Below, piece by piece: positions 9,045 through 17,904 of a stretch of DNA of 64,000 nucleotides. The DNA is from Xenorhabdus griffiniae (GTDB lineage Bacteria; Pseudomonadota; Gammaproteobacteria; Enterobacterales; Enterobacteriaceae). Position 1 is the first letter of the stretch; each line of letters opens with the position of its first letter. Below the pieces are notes generated by a model. It made no database searches and was not told the origin of the DNA. It saw nothing but the letters and a program-made list of their open reading frames with translations. Both the position numbers and the translations under genes were made by a program. The stretch covers positions 4,620,001 to 4,684,000 of the forward strand of contig NZ_CP147737.1 of assembly GCF_037265215.1 (NCBI RefSeq), given 5' to 3'.

Positions 9045-10486
9045 AAAGATTTTTCTAACTGTATCTGTATCTCGTTTTTATCATAACTGTATAACCAGCT
9101 TACATTACTGTGATTGTGTCGATGGCGGAAAGTTAAAGAGGGTGTCATGCCCAATATCTTAGCGGCTGGGAATTTAATGGCGGCAGTATAGATTTGTTCA
9201 TTGTCCTGGCGTCTGGCACCCAATAATGCGCTGTAAGCACCGAAACGTTGTTGCCTCAGAGTAACAAGCAGTGAGCCATTAATGCGGGGATAGAGTTGTC
9301 CAGCTATTCCCGCACTGATGCTCCATTGTTGGTAGCGATCTGCCGGGTATTGATTATTTCGATAGCTCCAATTGCCGCCACCAAACAGAATTAATTTTTC
9401 ATTGATAACATGAGATAGGCTGAAATAGGATGAGGAAAGCTCGCCGTCTTTCCTGCGGTAAAGCGGTTGATAACTCAATTTCTTATGTCCAAGTTCAACA
9501 TTAAGGATGGTTTGTTTGGTGATAGCCCATTGCCACTCTATTTTGGCACCGATAGCATGATATTCAGTCTTCCCTGCCCGCTGTTGATATTCAAATAGAG
9601 GGCCAAAGGATAAATCCTGGTTCCTGTTTTTGTAGTTGTAACCACTGGTCAGCAAGAACATATTTTCGTTTTCGTCGTGATAATTGCGATAATTTTCACC
9701 ATAAATCAACCCGCGGCCAAAAATGCCATGATGGCCGACAAGCGGGTAACGTCGGCTTAAAGTAGCGCTGTAAGTTCCGCCCCATGCTTTGATAGGTTGC
9801 GGTATGCTCCGTTCAATGATGCACTGTCCCTTGATAGACCGCAGACAGATGGGTTTCTGATTTGGAGACATATTTATATTATCGTCATAGGCATAGCCAA
9901 ATGAGAATGAACCGCCCCAGTCATTTCTTTGGGTTACTGCGGCCAGATAACGGTCAATATTCTTCAAGACCATTTCTGGTAATTGATATTGTTTACTGAT
10001 TTCTTTAAATAGCTGCTCGGACTCCCGATTTTTGTGATCTTCAAAATAAACACGAGCCAGCTCCAGTTTAATGCGAGTAAAATTCGGTTTTTGACGTAGG
10101 ATCTTTTGGTAATAAGAAGTCGCCAGCGCTAAATTCCCTGCAAGATGTGCGAGTCCGCCTTGAGCAAAATCGATAAGTAACGGATCGTACCCGGGAATTT
10201 TTTGATAAATTAGCAAAAGGCGCCTGACGTTTTGCCACTGCTGGTGGTTAATAGCAAGGTACAGAGCTTGACTGATGCCCTTAAAATTATTTTCCACTTT
10301 TATAGAAGCCGCGTTTGGGACTTCAATTTCCTGTTGATAGTGTTGTTGACTGTATCGTGCTTCTTGCCAAATCTTGGGGCTAATATTTTCAGTGGCGCAA
10401 ACGATCGGGGAAAATAATGAGAGCAGCAGCATGATAAGAAATATTGGCAATATTTCTTTTGCAGTCACTTTTTTTTGATCAGACAT
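9041..10486 (-). CDS. Second type XI secretion (Slam/DUF560) outer-membrane protein
   Basis: This 481-residue paralogue of the 5183-6661 protein has the same parts in the same order: signal peptide (cleavage near IVCA-TEN), TPR region with FTRIKLELARVYFEDHKN, and a barrel with GRGLIYGENYRNYHDENENM and a C-terminal KSF. I prefer ATG 10486 to GTG 10510 because it puts the signal peptide in the usual place. Its partner substrate gene is just upstream (10597-11313). Unlike the first module, no TonB-dependent receptor or TonB gene follows; the next gene is the convergent GNAT-like gene. Confidence 0.88.
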   Translation of the reverse strand: MSDQKKVTAKEILPIFLIMLLLSLFSPIVCATENISPKIWQEARYSQQHYQQEIEVPNAASIKVENNFKGISQALYLAINHQQWQNVRRLLLIYQKIPGYDPLLIDFAQGGLAHLAGNLALATSYYQKILRQKPNFTRIKLELARVYFEDHKNRESEQLFKEISKQYQLPEMVLKNIDRYLAAVTQRNDWGGSFSFGYAYDDNINMSPNQKPICLRSIKGQCIIERSIPQPIKAWGGTYSATLSRRYPLVGHHGIFGRGLIYGENYRNYHDENENMFLLTSGYNYKNRNQDLSFGPLFEYQQRAGKTEYHAIGAKIEWQWAITKQTILNVELGHKKLSYQPLYRRKDGELSSSYFSLSHVINEKLILFGGGNWSYRNNQYPADRYQQWSISAGIAGQLYPRINGSLLVTLRQQRFGAYSALLGARRQDNEQIYTAAIKFPAAKILGMTPSLTFRHRHNHSNVSWLYSYDKNEIQIQLEKSF

Positions 10487-10596
10487 AGCAAAATCCGCTT
10501 CATAAGCCACCTATTTATTTGAAATAAATCGGGTAAAGAAGATGAAGAGAAAACAGCGCCCAAACAAAATGACACTGCTTTCTGGGGAATTAATAA

Positions 10597-11313
10597 TTAT
10601 TCTTTAGTACCGCCGAAGGCAGTATCTTTGTTTCTGTCGCTATCAAATTTGGCATACCCTGCCAGAGAGGAAGCGGAATCACCGAAGAATTTTCCATCGG
10701 TAACGCCATTAATATTGCTGTTGGCTGTGGCCTTACCGGAAAATCCAGCATCATCATTTATATTGGCATCGATACCAATATTGAGTGAACCATTGCTCAG
10801 TGAGCCATCCAGTTTTTTGGTATCAAAGTTTGCGACGAGTTTGCCGGAGAGGAGATTATTGCCGTTATACTGGCTTAAGCCTTTTACTGTATAGGACGCA
10901 GTGCCACCTGTTGGCAGATTGGTTGTCACATTTTCGCCCGCATAAAAAACAGTATGAGTGACATCCGATTTATCAGGCGTTTTTTGGGCCCATTCTCCAA
11001 AGTAAACTTCTGTATTGGGAATCTGACCGATATCGATATACTGGTCCTCGATATCGAAAAGAGAACCATCAATTTCGGCATGATAGATGCCATTATTGTC
11101 GAGTGTGGCGAGACCTTTTAGTTGAGAGGCAGGAAATAACTTACCTTTTACTATAGGTAAAGTGATACCCAGAGCGGGTTCACCATTTACCTCTCCGATT
11201 ATAAGATGTGGGTCGGTTTCTTGTTGGCTTATACCATAACCAACTTTTGCCTGAACTTGTGTTGTAACGCCAAGAATTCCTAACATCGCGATGAATATAT
11301 TGATTTTTTTCAT
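10597..11313 (-). CDS. Second hemophilin-like secreted T11SS substrate
   Basis: This is a 238-residue secreted protein. The signal peptide ends TTQVQA-KVGYG. The C-terminal TbpB-type barrel shares the FFGDSASSLAGYAKF and TAFGGTKE signature with the first hemophilin. The N-terminal handle domain (~23-110) differs: the GSHGG and NSHGG histidines are absent and only His36 and His78 remain there, while acidic residues are more common (e.g. EIDGSLFDIEDQ). The ligand may therefore not be heme, or may be bound differently. It is paired with the 9041-10486 secretor. No clear Fur box is visible in 11314-11530. Confidence 0.82.
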   Translation of the reverse strand: MKKINIFIAMLGILGVTTQVQAKVGYGISQQETDPHLIIGEVNGEPALGITLPIVKGKLFPASQLKGLATLDNNGIYHAEIDGSLFDIEDQYIDIGQIPNTEVYFGEWAQKTPDKSDVTHTVFYAGENVTTNLPTGGTASYTVKGLSQYNGNNLLSGKLVANFDTKKLDGSLSNGSLNIGIDANINDDAGFSGKATANSNINGVTDGKFFGDSASSLAGYAKFDSDRNKDTAFGGTKE

Positions 11314-11530
11314 GATGAGTAGTCTCTCTGAATATTGAATATGTAGTCATCCTGTTATAAGAACGTCCTGAACTTTTGGTGTCAAAAATGCTCAATAAAT
11401 GCACAACAAATAAAATGTATGTTGCCTAAATAATGCTGTAAACCATAAGTTATGATTATGTTTTTATTTTGTTTAATTATTGGTCAAAATTACATTATTT
11501 TTGAGGATAGATTGAGTTGGTGGATTTCAA

Positions 11531-12376
11531 TTAATCCACTAATCGTTGAGGGTGGGTATACACTATTGCTCGCCCTGGCTTACAAAATCCGATCAACGTT
11601 AAATGACATTTCTGGGCGACTTGAATGGCAAGTGAGGTTGCGGCAGAAACGGCGAATAAAATTTCTACCCCGCAATTAGCTGATTTTTGAACCATCTCAT
11701 AACTGGCACGGCTGGAAACTAACACCGCACCTTGTTGCCAGCCTGTTTTTGCTCGCATTCCCAGTAACTTATCCAGTGCAACATGGCGGCCAACATCTTC
11801 ACAACCACCAAGCAATTTGCCCTCTGGATCAATCCAACCTGCCGCATGGGTACAGCCGGTAAGTGTGCCGATTTCCTGAACATGTGGTAATTGGGCAAGC
11901 GCAGCATCAAGGCAGGAGAGTGAAAACGTTTGGGTGAAAGGCAGGGGCGTAATTGGGCGAAAGATCTCTGCGAGTTGTTCGGTGCCACAAATACCACAAC
12001 CCGTTCTGCCAGCCATATTGCTTCGGCGCTCTTTTAATCCCGCAAAACGGCGGCTGGAAAGCTCAATGTGCAGTTCAATGCCGCCATGGCAGCTAACTAT
12101 CGCATCAATCCCCCGAATTTCTTGCGCAGATGTGATAATCCCTTCTGACAAGGAAAACCCGATAGCAAAATGATCGAGATCTTTCGGACAGGCCATCATT
12201 ACGACATGGGAAATACCGTTGTAGACCAATGCAACAGGGACTTCCTCTGCTACCCAATCCGGCGTTGGACTGCTCAAGGAGCCGCTTTGTTTGGCATTTT
12301 TTTGTTGTACATTGGTGCGAAAAACACCGCTGATCCCTCCCATATTTAACTCATTTTCTGACCTTTTATTTTTCAT
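11531..12376 (-). CDS. fdhD: Formate dehydrogenase sulfurtransferase FdhD
   Basis: FdhD takes sulfur from IscS and loads it onto the bis-MGD molybdenum cofactor of formate dehydrogenase in the cytoplasm. The 281-residue product contains the FdhD core with TGCGICG, which holds the two cysteines of the E. coli persulfide loop, and the [15 protein letters not shown] motif. I use ATG 12376 (GGGGAA upstream) rather than TTG 12391. It is divergent from fdoG across 144 bases, the same layout as E. coli fdhD/fdoGHI. The first ~30 residues are longer and more variable than usual. Confidence 0.95.
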   Translation of the reverse strand: MKNKRSENELNMGGISGVFRTNVQQKNAKQSGSLSSPTPDWVAEEVPVALVYNGISHVVMMACPKDLDHFAIGFSLSEGIITSAQEIRGIDAIVSCHGGIELHIELSSRRFAGLKERRSNMAGRTGCGICGTEQLAEIFRPITPLPFTQTFSLSCLDAALAQLPHVQEIGTLTGCTHAAGWIDPEGKLLGGCEDVGRHVALDKLLGMRAKTGWQQGAVLVSSRASYEMVQKSANCGVEILFAVSAATSLAIQVAQKCHLTLIGFCKPGRAIVYTHPQRLVD

Positions 12377-12520
12377 TAATGAATTCCCCAATAGTTTGAT
12401 TCATAATACTGTTTGTGTGGATAATATATTATCAATCTGTGTCCTGATAAGAAGCAAATACACCCGCGGAATTCCTGTCATGCGGTGTGTTAATGAGCAA
12501 TGTGAGTGAGGAGATCCCCC

Positions 12521-15500
12521 ATGCAAGTCAGCAGAAGGCAGTTCTTTAAGATCTGCGCTGGCGGTATGGCGGGTACGACGGCAGCCGCGCTGGGGTTTGC
12601 CCCAACCGCCGCGATTGCGCAAACACGTAACTACAAATTGCTGCGTGCGCGTGAAACCCGAAATACCTGTACATACTGCTCTGTCGGTTGTGGATTATTG
12701 ATGTACAGCCTTGGTGATGGCGCCAAAAATGCCAAATCGACTATTTTTCATATCGAAGGGGACCCGGATCATCCTGTAAACCGTGGTGCCTTATGTCCTA
12801 AAGGGGCTGGCTTGGTGGATTTTGTGCACAGCAAAAATCGCCTGCACTATCCAGAATATCGTGCCCCTGGCTCCAATCAATGGCAGCGAATAAGCTGGAA
12901 TGAAGCCTTCGATCGTATCGCGAGATTGATGAAACAAGATCGCGATGCCAATTTTATCCAAACCAACCAAGATGGTGTGACGGTTAACCGCTGGCTGACA
13001 ACAGGCATGTTATGTGCGTCTGCGGCCAGTAACGAAACCGGTTTTCTATCGCAGAAATTTAGTCGCGCTCTCGGTATGCTTGCCGTAGACAACCAGGCGC
13101 GTGTCTGACACGGACCAACGGTAGCAAGTCTTGCTCCAACATTTGGTCGCGGTGCGATGACCAACCACTGGGTGGATATTAAGAATGCGAACTTGATTGT
13201 CGTGATGGGCGGGAATGCTGCTGAGGCACATCCTGTCGGTTTCCGTTGGGCGATGGAAGCTAAAATTCACAACAACGCTAAACTGATTGTTATCGATCCT
13301 CGCTTTACCCGTACGGCATCCGTGGCGGATTTCTACACGCCTATTCGTTCTGGTACGGATATTGCCTTCCTGTCAGGTGTAATTTTATACCTGCTAACCC
13401 ATGAAAAAATTAACCGTGAGTATGTCGAGGCTTACACCAATGCTAGCCTGATTGTGCGGGAAGATTTCTCATTCGATGATGGCCTGTTTAGTGGCTATGA
13501 TGCTGAAAATCGCCAGTACGATAAAACGACATGGCACTATGAGCTAGATGAGAAGGGTTTTGCCAAACGGGACAAAACGCTGAGCCATCCACGTTGTGTC
13601 TGGAACTTGCTGAAAACTCATGTCAGTCGTTATACACCGGATGTCGTGACTGATATCTGTGGAACACCGAAGGAAGATTTCCTCAAGGTGTGTGAATATC
13701 TGGCAGAAACCAGCGCGAAGGACAAAACCGCTACTTTCCTGTATGCACTGGGTTGGACGCAACACTCCATCGGCGCCCAGAATATCCGTACAATGGCGAT
13801 AATCCAATTACTGCTCGGTAATATGGGTATGGCAGGCGGTGGCATCAATGCGCTGCGCGGTCACTCCAATATTCAGGGACTGACAGATTTGGGGTTGTTA
13901 TCCCAAAGCCTGCCGGGGTATCTCTCCCTGCCATCGGAGAAACAGGCCGACTTGCAAACTTATTTGCAGGCGAACACACCAAAAGCCACCGTTACAGGTC
14001 AGGTCAACTATTGGGGAAATTATCCGAAGTTCTTTGTCAGCCTGATGAAGAGTTTTTATGGTGATAATGCCCGTAAAGAGAATGATTGGGGCTTCGATTT
14101 GTTGCCGAAGTGGGATAAGCCTTACGATGTCTTGCAATATTTTGAAATGATGTCGAAAGGGGAAGTGAATGGCTATATCTGTCAGGGCTTCAATCCAATA
14201 GCATCATTCCCGGACAAGAACAAAGTCGTCGCCGCTTTGTCGAAGCTGAAATTCCTGATCACGGTTGATCCTCTCAGTACCGAAACGTCATCATTCTGGC
14301 AAAATCATGGTGAATTCAACGATGTTGATCCTGCCACCATTCAGACTGAAGTATTCCGTTTACCCTGTTGCTGTTTTGCCGAGGAAAATGGCTCAATAGT
14401 CAATTCAGCTCGCTGGCTGCAATGGCACTGGAAAGGTGCGGACGCGCCAGGGGAAGCGATTGGGGATGGTGAAATTTTGTCGGGCATTTTCAAGCGCCTG
14501 CGTGATTTGTACCGTGAAGAAGGCGGTGCTGCGCCAGAACAAGTCTTGAGCATGACATGGGATTATTTCGATCCTGACGCACCAACAGCGGAAGAGGTGG
14601 CCCAAGAAAGTAACGGTCGCGCTTTGGCTGATTTGCTGGATAACAACGGCAATGTTTTGGTGAAAAAAGGGCAGCAATTATCCTCTTTTGCTCAATTGCG
14701 TGATGATGGCACTACCGCCAGCGGCTGTTGGATTTTCGCTGGAAGCTGGACGCCGGAAGGTAACCAGATGGCGCGCCGCGATAATGCTGATCCATCCGGG
14801 ATAGGGAATACACTGGGTTGGGCATGGGCGTGGCCACTGAATCGCCGCATTCTGTATAACCGCGCATCTGCTGATCCACAGGGCAATCCGTGGGATCCCA
14901 AACGCCAGTTGATTGCATGGGATGGCGATAAATGGCGCGGAGTGGATATCCCAGATTACAGCAACGCAGCCCCAGGAACGGATGTTGGACCTTTTATCAT
15001 GCAGCCAGAAGGTATGGGGCGCTTGTTTGCCATCGACAAAATGGCAGAAGGACCGTTCCCTGAACATTACGAACCGTTTGAAACGCCGCTGGGAACCAAT
15101 CCGTTACATCCGAATGTGGTTTCCAATCCAGCAGCCCGTGTGTTCAAGAGCGATTTTGAAGCCATGGGGAAAGCCGATAAATTCCCTTATGTCGGCACCA
15201 CCTACCGCCTGACTGAGCATTTCCATTTCTGGACAAAACATGCGTTGTTAAACGCCATCGCCCAACCAGAGCAGTTTGTGGAAATTGGTGAACGGTTGGC
15301 GGCAGAAAAGGGCATCAAACAAGGCGATACCGTTAAAGTTAGCTCCAGCCGTGGTTATATCAAGGCCAAGGCGGTGGTGACGAAGCGTATTCGTACCTTG
15401 AATGTTCACGGCCGTGAAGTGGATACCATCGGTATTCCGATTCACTGGGGCTTTTTGGGCGCGGCGAAGAAAGGTTTTATTGCGAATACCCTGACGCCGT

Positions 15501-15568
15501 TTGTCGGTGATGCCAATACGCAGACGCCGGAATTCAAGGCATTTCTGGTTAATGTGGAAAAGGTGTGA
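12521..15568 (+). CDS. fdoG: Formate dehydrogenase, selenocysteine-containing alpha subunit
   Basis: This is the catalytic subunit of the membrane-bound periplasmic formate dehydrogenase: it oxidises formate to CO2 and passes electrons to the beta subunit. Starting at ATG 12521 (GAGGAG upstream) the product is 1015 residues with an in-frame UGA at 13106-13108 as residue 196, exactly the Sec position of E. coli FdnG/FdoG (QARV-U-HGP). A Tat signal (SRRQFFK) is at residues ~4-10, and a [4Fe-4S] motif CTYCSVGC near residue 50. The rest aligns co-linearly with the E. coli protein by memory. The neighbours fdhD and fdhE favour the Fdo rather than Fdn name; the sequence alone does not decide. Confidence 0.96.
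13106..13150 (+). promoter_or_regulatory. Selenocysteine UGA with bacterial SECIS-like hairpin
   Basis: The UGA is followed directly by a foldable segment: the arm cggaccaacg, an apical gcaAGTCTtgc loop, and cgttgg-like complementarity in ccaacatttggtcg. The loop matches the GGUCU/AGUCU apical pattern read by SelB in E. coli fdhF and fdnG mRNAs. Its spacing from the UGA is normal. Confidence 0.85.
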
Positions 15569-15580
15569 GGGAGAAAAATT

Positions 15581-16507
15581 ATGTCATTGCAAACCCAGGA
15601 CATTATTCGTCGCTCTGCCACCCATTCATTGACTCCCGCGCCTCGAGTGCGGGATCACCAGCAAGAAGTGGCAAAGCTGATCGATGTGACAACCTGTATT
15701 GGCTGTAAAGCGTGTCAGGTAGCATGTTCAGAATGGAACGACATTCGTGATGAAATTGGGCACAACGTTGGCGTTTATGATAATCCGGCTGACCTGACAG
15801 CGAAGTCATGGACAGTGATGCGATTTTCCGAAGTGGAGGAGCATGGCAAGCTGGAATGGTTGATCCGTAAGGATGGGTGTATGCACTGTGCCGATCCGGG
15901 TTGCCTGAAAGCTTGTCCGGCGGAAGGCGCGATTATTCAATATGCCAATGGCATCGTTGATTTTCAGTCAGAACAGTGCATCGGCTGTGGCTATTGCATT
16001 GCCGGTTGTCCATTCAATGTACCGCGTATCAACAAAGAAGATAATCGTGCCTACAAATGTACTTTGTGCGTTGACCGTGTTGGTGTAGGACAAGAACCGG
16101 CATGTGTGAAAACTTGTCCAACCGGTGCGATTCATTTCGGTAGCAAGCAGGATATGAAAGCGCTGGCGGCAGAGCGGGTTGAAGAGCTTAAGGGGCGTGG
16201 CTATGAAAATGCCGGTCTGTACGATCCTGAAGGCGTAGGCGGAACCCATGTTATGTATGTGCTGCACCATGCCAATAAGCCTCAACTCTATCATGGATTG
16301 CCGGATAATCCGGTTATAAGCCCAACTGTCACCTTCTGGAAAGGTATCTGGAAGCCATTAGCTGCAATCGGTTTTGCCGCGACTTTTGCTGCTGCCGTTT
16401 TCCATTACGTGGGTATTGGTCCGAACCGTATTTCCAGAGAAGAGGAAGAAAGCGCACTTAAAGAGGTTGATTCGGACAAGGCAAATAATGAGGAGGTGAA
16501 GAAATGA
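15581..16507 (+). CDS. fdoH: Formate dehydrogenase iron-sulfur beta subunit
   Basis: This is the 308-residue electron-transfer subunit. Four ferredoxin-type cysteine sets are visible: [35 protein letters not shown], and CTLCVDRVG with a later CVKTC. A single C-terminal membrane helix (~residues 258-278, [20 protein letters not shown]) anchors it. It passes electrons from the alpha-subunit cluster to the haem b subunit. It begins 12 bases after fdoG and overlaps fdoI by 4 bases (ATGA), so the genes are transcribed and probably translated together. Confidence 0.96.
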   Translation: MSLQTQDIIRRSATHSLTPAPRVRDHQQEVAKLIDVTTCIGCKACQVACSEWNDIRDEIGHNVGVYDNPADLTAKSWTVMRFSEVEEHGKLEWLIRKDGCMHCADPGCLKACPAEGAIIQYANGIVDFQSEQCIGCGYCIAGCPFNVPRINKEDNRAYKCTLCVDRVGVGQEPACVKTCPTGAIHFGSKQDMKALAAERVEELKGRGYENAGLYDPEGVGGTHVMYVLHHANKPQLYHGLPDNPVISPTVTFWKGIWKPLAAIGFAATFAAAVFHYVGIGPNRISREEEESALKEVDSDKANNEEVKK

Positions 16508-17145
16508 AAAAGCGTAACGATATCATTATCCGTCACTCTCCGGTTGAGCGAATCAATCATTGGGCGGTTGTGATTTGCTTCCTGTTTACCGCCATCAGTG
16601 GATTAGGTTTTTTCTTCCCCTCCCTGAACTGGCTGATGAATATCTTTGGTACGCCGCAATTGTCACGGATATTGCATCCGTTTGCGGGTTCGGTGATGTT
16701 CTTTCTGTTTGTCTTTATGTTTTTCAGGTATTTCAAACATAATCTGATCGACAGGGATGATATCGAATGGGCGAAAAATATTCACAAGGTACTGCATAAT
16801 GAGGAAGCGGGGGATATCGGACAGTATAACCTCGGACAGAAAGGCATTTACTGGTTAGTAAGTCTCTGCCTGTTTCTCCTGCTTATTAGCGGCATTATTA
16901 TCTGGCGCCCGTATTTTGCGGAATATTTTTCTATTCCATTGATCCGAATTGCTTTGCTGGTTCATTCACTGGCGGCGATTGGTTTGATCCTGACGATTAT
17001 CATCCATGCTTATGCGGCGTTTTGGGTGAAGGGATCAGTGCGGGCAATGGTAGAAGGTTGGGTCACACGTGGCTGGGCGAAAAAACATCATCCACGTTGG
17101 TATCGTGAAATGGTGAAACAAGAGCAGCAAAAAGAGAAAGAGTGA
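16504..17145 (+). CDS. fdoI: Formate dehydrogenase cytochrome b556 gamma subunit
   Basis: This is a 213-residue cytochrome b. Four hydrophobic helices lie at about 19-40, 53-75, 115-135 and 150-172. Candidate haem ligands are His19 in the first helix entry (ERINHWAVV), a His near LHPFAG, and the paired histidines in LVHSLAAIG and IIHAYAAFW. It anchors the complex and reduces quinone. Its length is between E. coli FdoI (211) and FdnI (217). No strong terminator follows; the DinJ-YafQ pair begins 143 bases downstream. Confidence 0.95.
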   Translation: MKKRNDIIIRHSPVERINHWAVVICFLFTAISGLGFFFPSLNWLMNIFGTPQLSRILHPFAGSVMFFLFVFMFFRYFKHNLIDRDDIEWAKNIHKVLHNEEAGDIGQYNLGQKGIYWLVSLCLFLLLISGIIIWRPYFAEYFSIPLIRIALLVHSLAAIGLILTIIIHAYAAFWVKGSVRAMVEGWVTRGWAKKHHPRWYREMVKQEQQKEKE

Positions 17146-17249
17146 GTTTGAGGCAGGGTATTTTGTGTACTCTGGCTCATTTCTACAGTTATTGTTCTTA
17201 AGGTTATTGTAGTAATTGATAAACGTTGCTTTGTGGCTACAATATGGCT

Positions 17250-17263
17250 ACAATGATCATTGT
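17250..17263. promoter_or_regulatory. Palindromic operator candidate for dinJ-yafQ
   Basis: acaatgatcattgt is a perfect 14-bp palindrome located 26 bases before the antitoxin start and flanked by repeated ggctacaat. RelB/DinJ antitoxins repress their own promoters through palindromes in this position. Confidence 0.5.
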
Positions 17264-17288
17264 TTGTACAATAAATGAGGGCGTTTGT

Positions 17289-17546
17289 ATGATTGAGACC
17301 ATCGTAAGAGCCAGAGTATCTTCAGCTTCTAAAGAAGCAGCTATGGCGAATGCTAAGGCTTTGGGGTTGGATTTATCTACCGTTATCCGTATGCTTGTTA
17401 ACCGGCTGGCTGTTGAGGGACAACTTCCCGATGGATTTTTTCAGCCAAATAGCGAAACCTTACAAGCTATTCGTGACTTGGAAAATGGTAAAGGAGTTCA
17501 TCGAGTCAATACAATTGACGAACTGAGAGATGATTTGGATTGGTAG
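17289..17546 (+). CDS. Antitoxin, RelB/DinJ family
   Basis: This 85-residue protein starts with the ribbon-helix-helix of RelB/DinJ antitoxins (MIETIVRARVSS, then the helix around SKEAAMANAKALGLDLSTV). Its C-terminal half is acidic and would wrap the toxin. I start at ATG 17289 because GAGGGCG sits at the right distance; an upstream in-frame extension runs through the operator. The toxin gene follows after 3 bases. The pair lies between fdoI and fdhE, which are adjacent in E. coli. Confidence 0.85.
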   Translation: MIETIVRARVSSASKEAAMANAKALGLDLSTVIRMLVNRLAVEGQLPDGFFQPNSETLQAIRDLENGKGVHRVNTIDELRDDLDW

Positions 17547-17549
17547 AAC

Positions 17550-17819
17550 ATGTTGACAATTGTTTACCAGAGTCGGTTTAAAAAGGATGCCAAAAAGTAT
17601 GCTAACAACAAAAAAGTGCAAGGGATTATCCTCGAAACTCTTGCGCTTTTGCAGACAGGCCTGCCATTACCGCCTAAATATAAAGAGCATCGATTAATTG
17701 GTAACTATATTGGTTACTTGGAGTGCCACGGTGCTCCAGATTTACTCTTAATTTATCAACGCACTGATATAGAACTGATATTGTACCGTGTTGGAAGCCA
17801 TGCTGATCTGTTTAAGTAG
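17550..17819 (+). CDS. Toxin, YafQ-type RelE-superfamily mRNA interferase
   Basis: This 89-residue basic protein matches YafQ: LPLPPKYKEHRLIG, YLECHGAPDLLLIY and GSHADLF. The likely active-site residues are His47, His60, Asp64, His84 and Phe88. The Trp that follows the Asp in E. coli YafQ is Leu65 here. The family cuts ribosome-bound mRNA. It is coupled to the antitoxin with a 3-base gap. Whether it is active is not shown; the catalytic set looks complete. Confidence 0.85.
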   Translation: MLTIVYQSRFKKDAKKYANNKKVQGIILETLALLQTGLPLPPKYKEHRLIGNYIGYLECHGAPDLLLIYQRTDIELILYRVGSHADLFK

Positions 17820-17904
17820 CCATCAGTAGTCGAAAATGGATATCTTGGTTCTCAGGAAGGTAAGGGAAACCGGAGGCCATTTTTCTCCTCCGGTTTATTG
17901 ACTT

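Noticed and set aside
13106..13108. UGA as a true stop splitting fdoG
   Set aside because: Position 196, flanking motif, SECIS-like hairpin and selA/selB in the same block show selenocysteine insertion.
14678..15067. Long minus-strand open frame (129 codons) inside fdoG
   Set aside because: It lies opposite a highly conserved coding region and its product has no recognisable motif.
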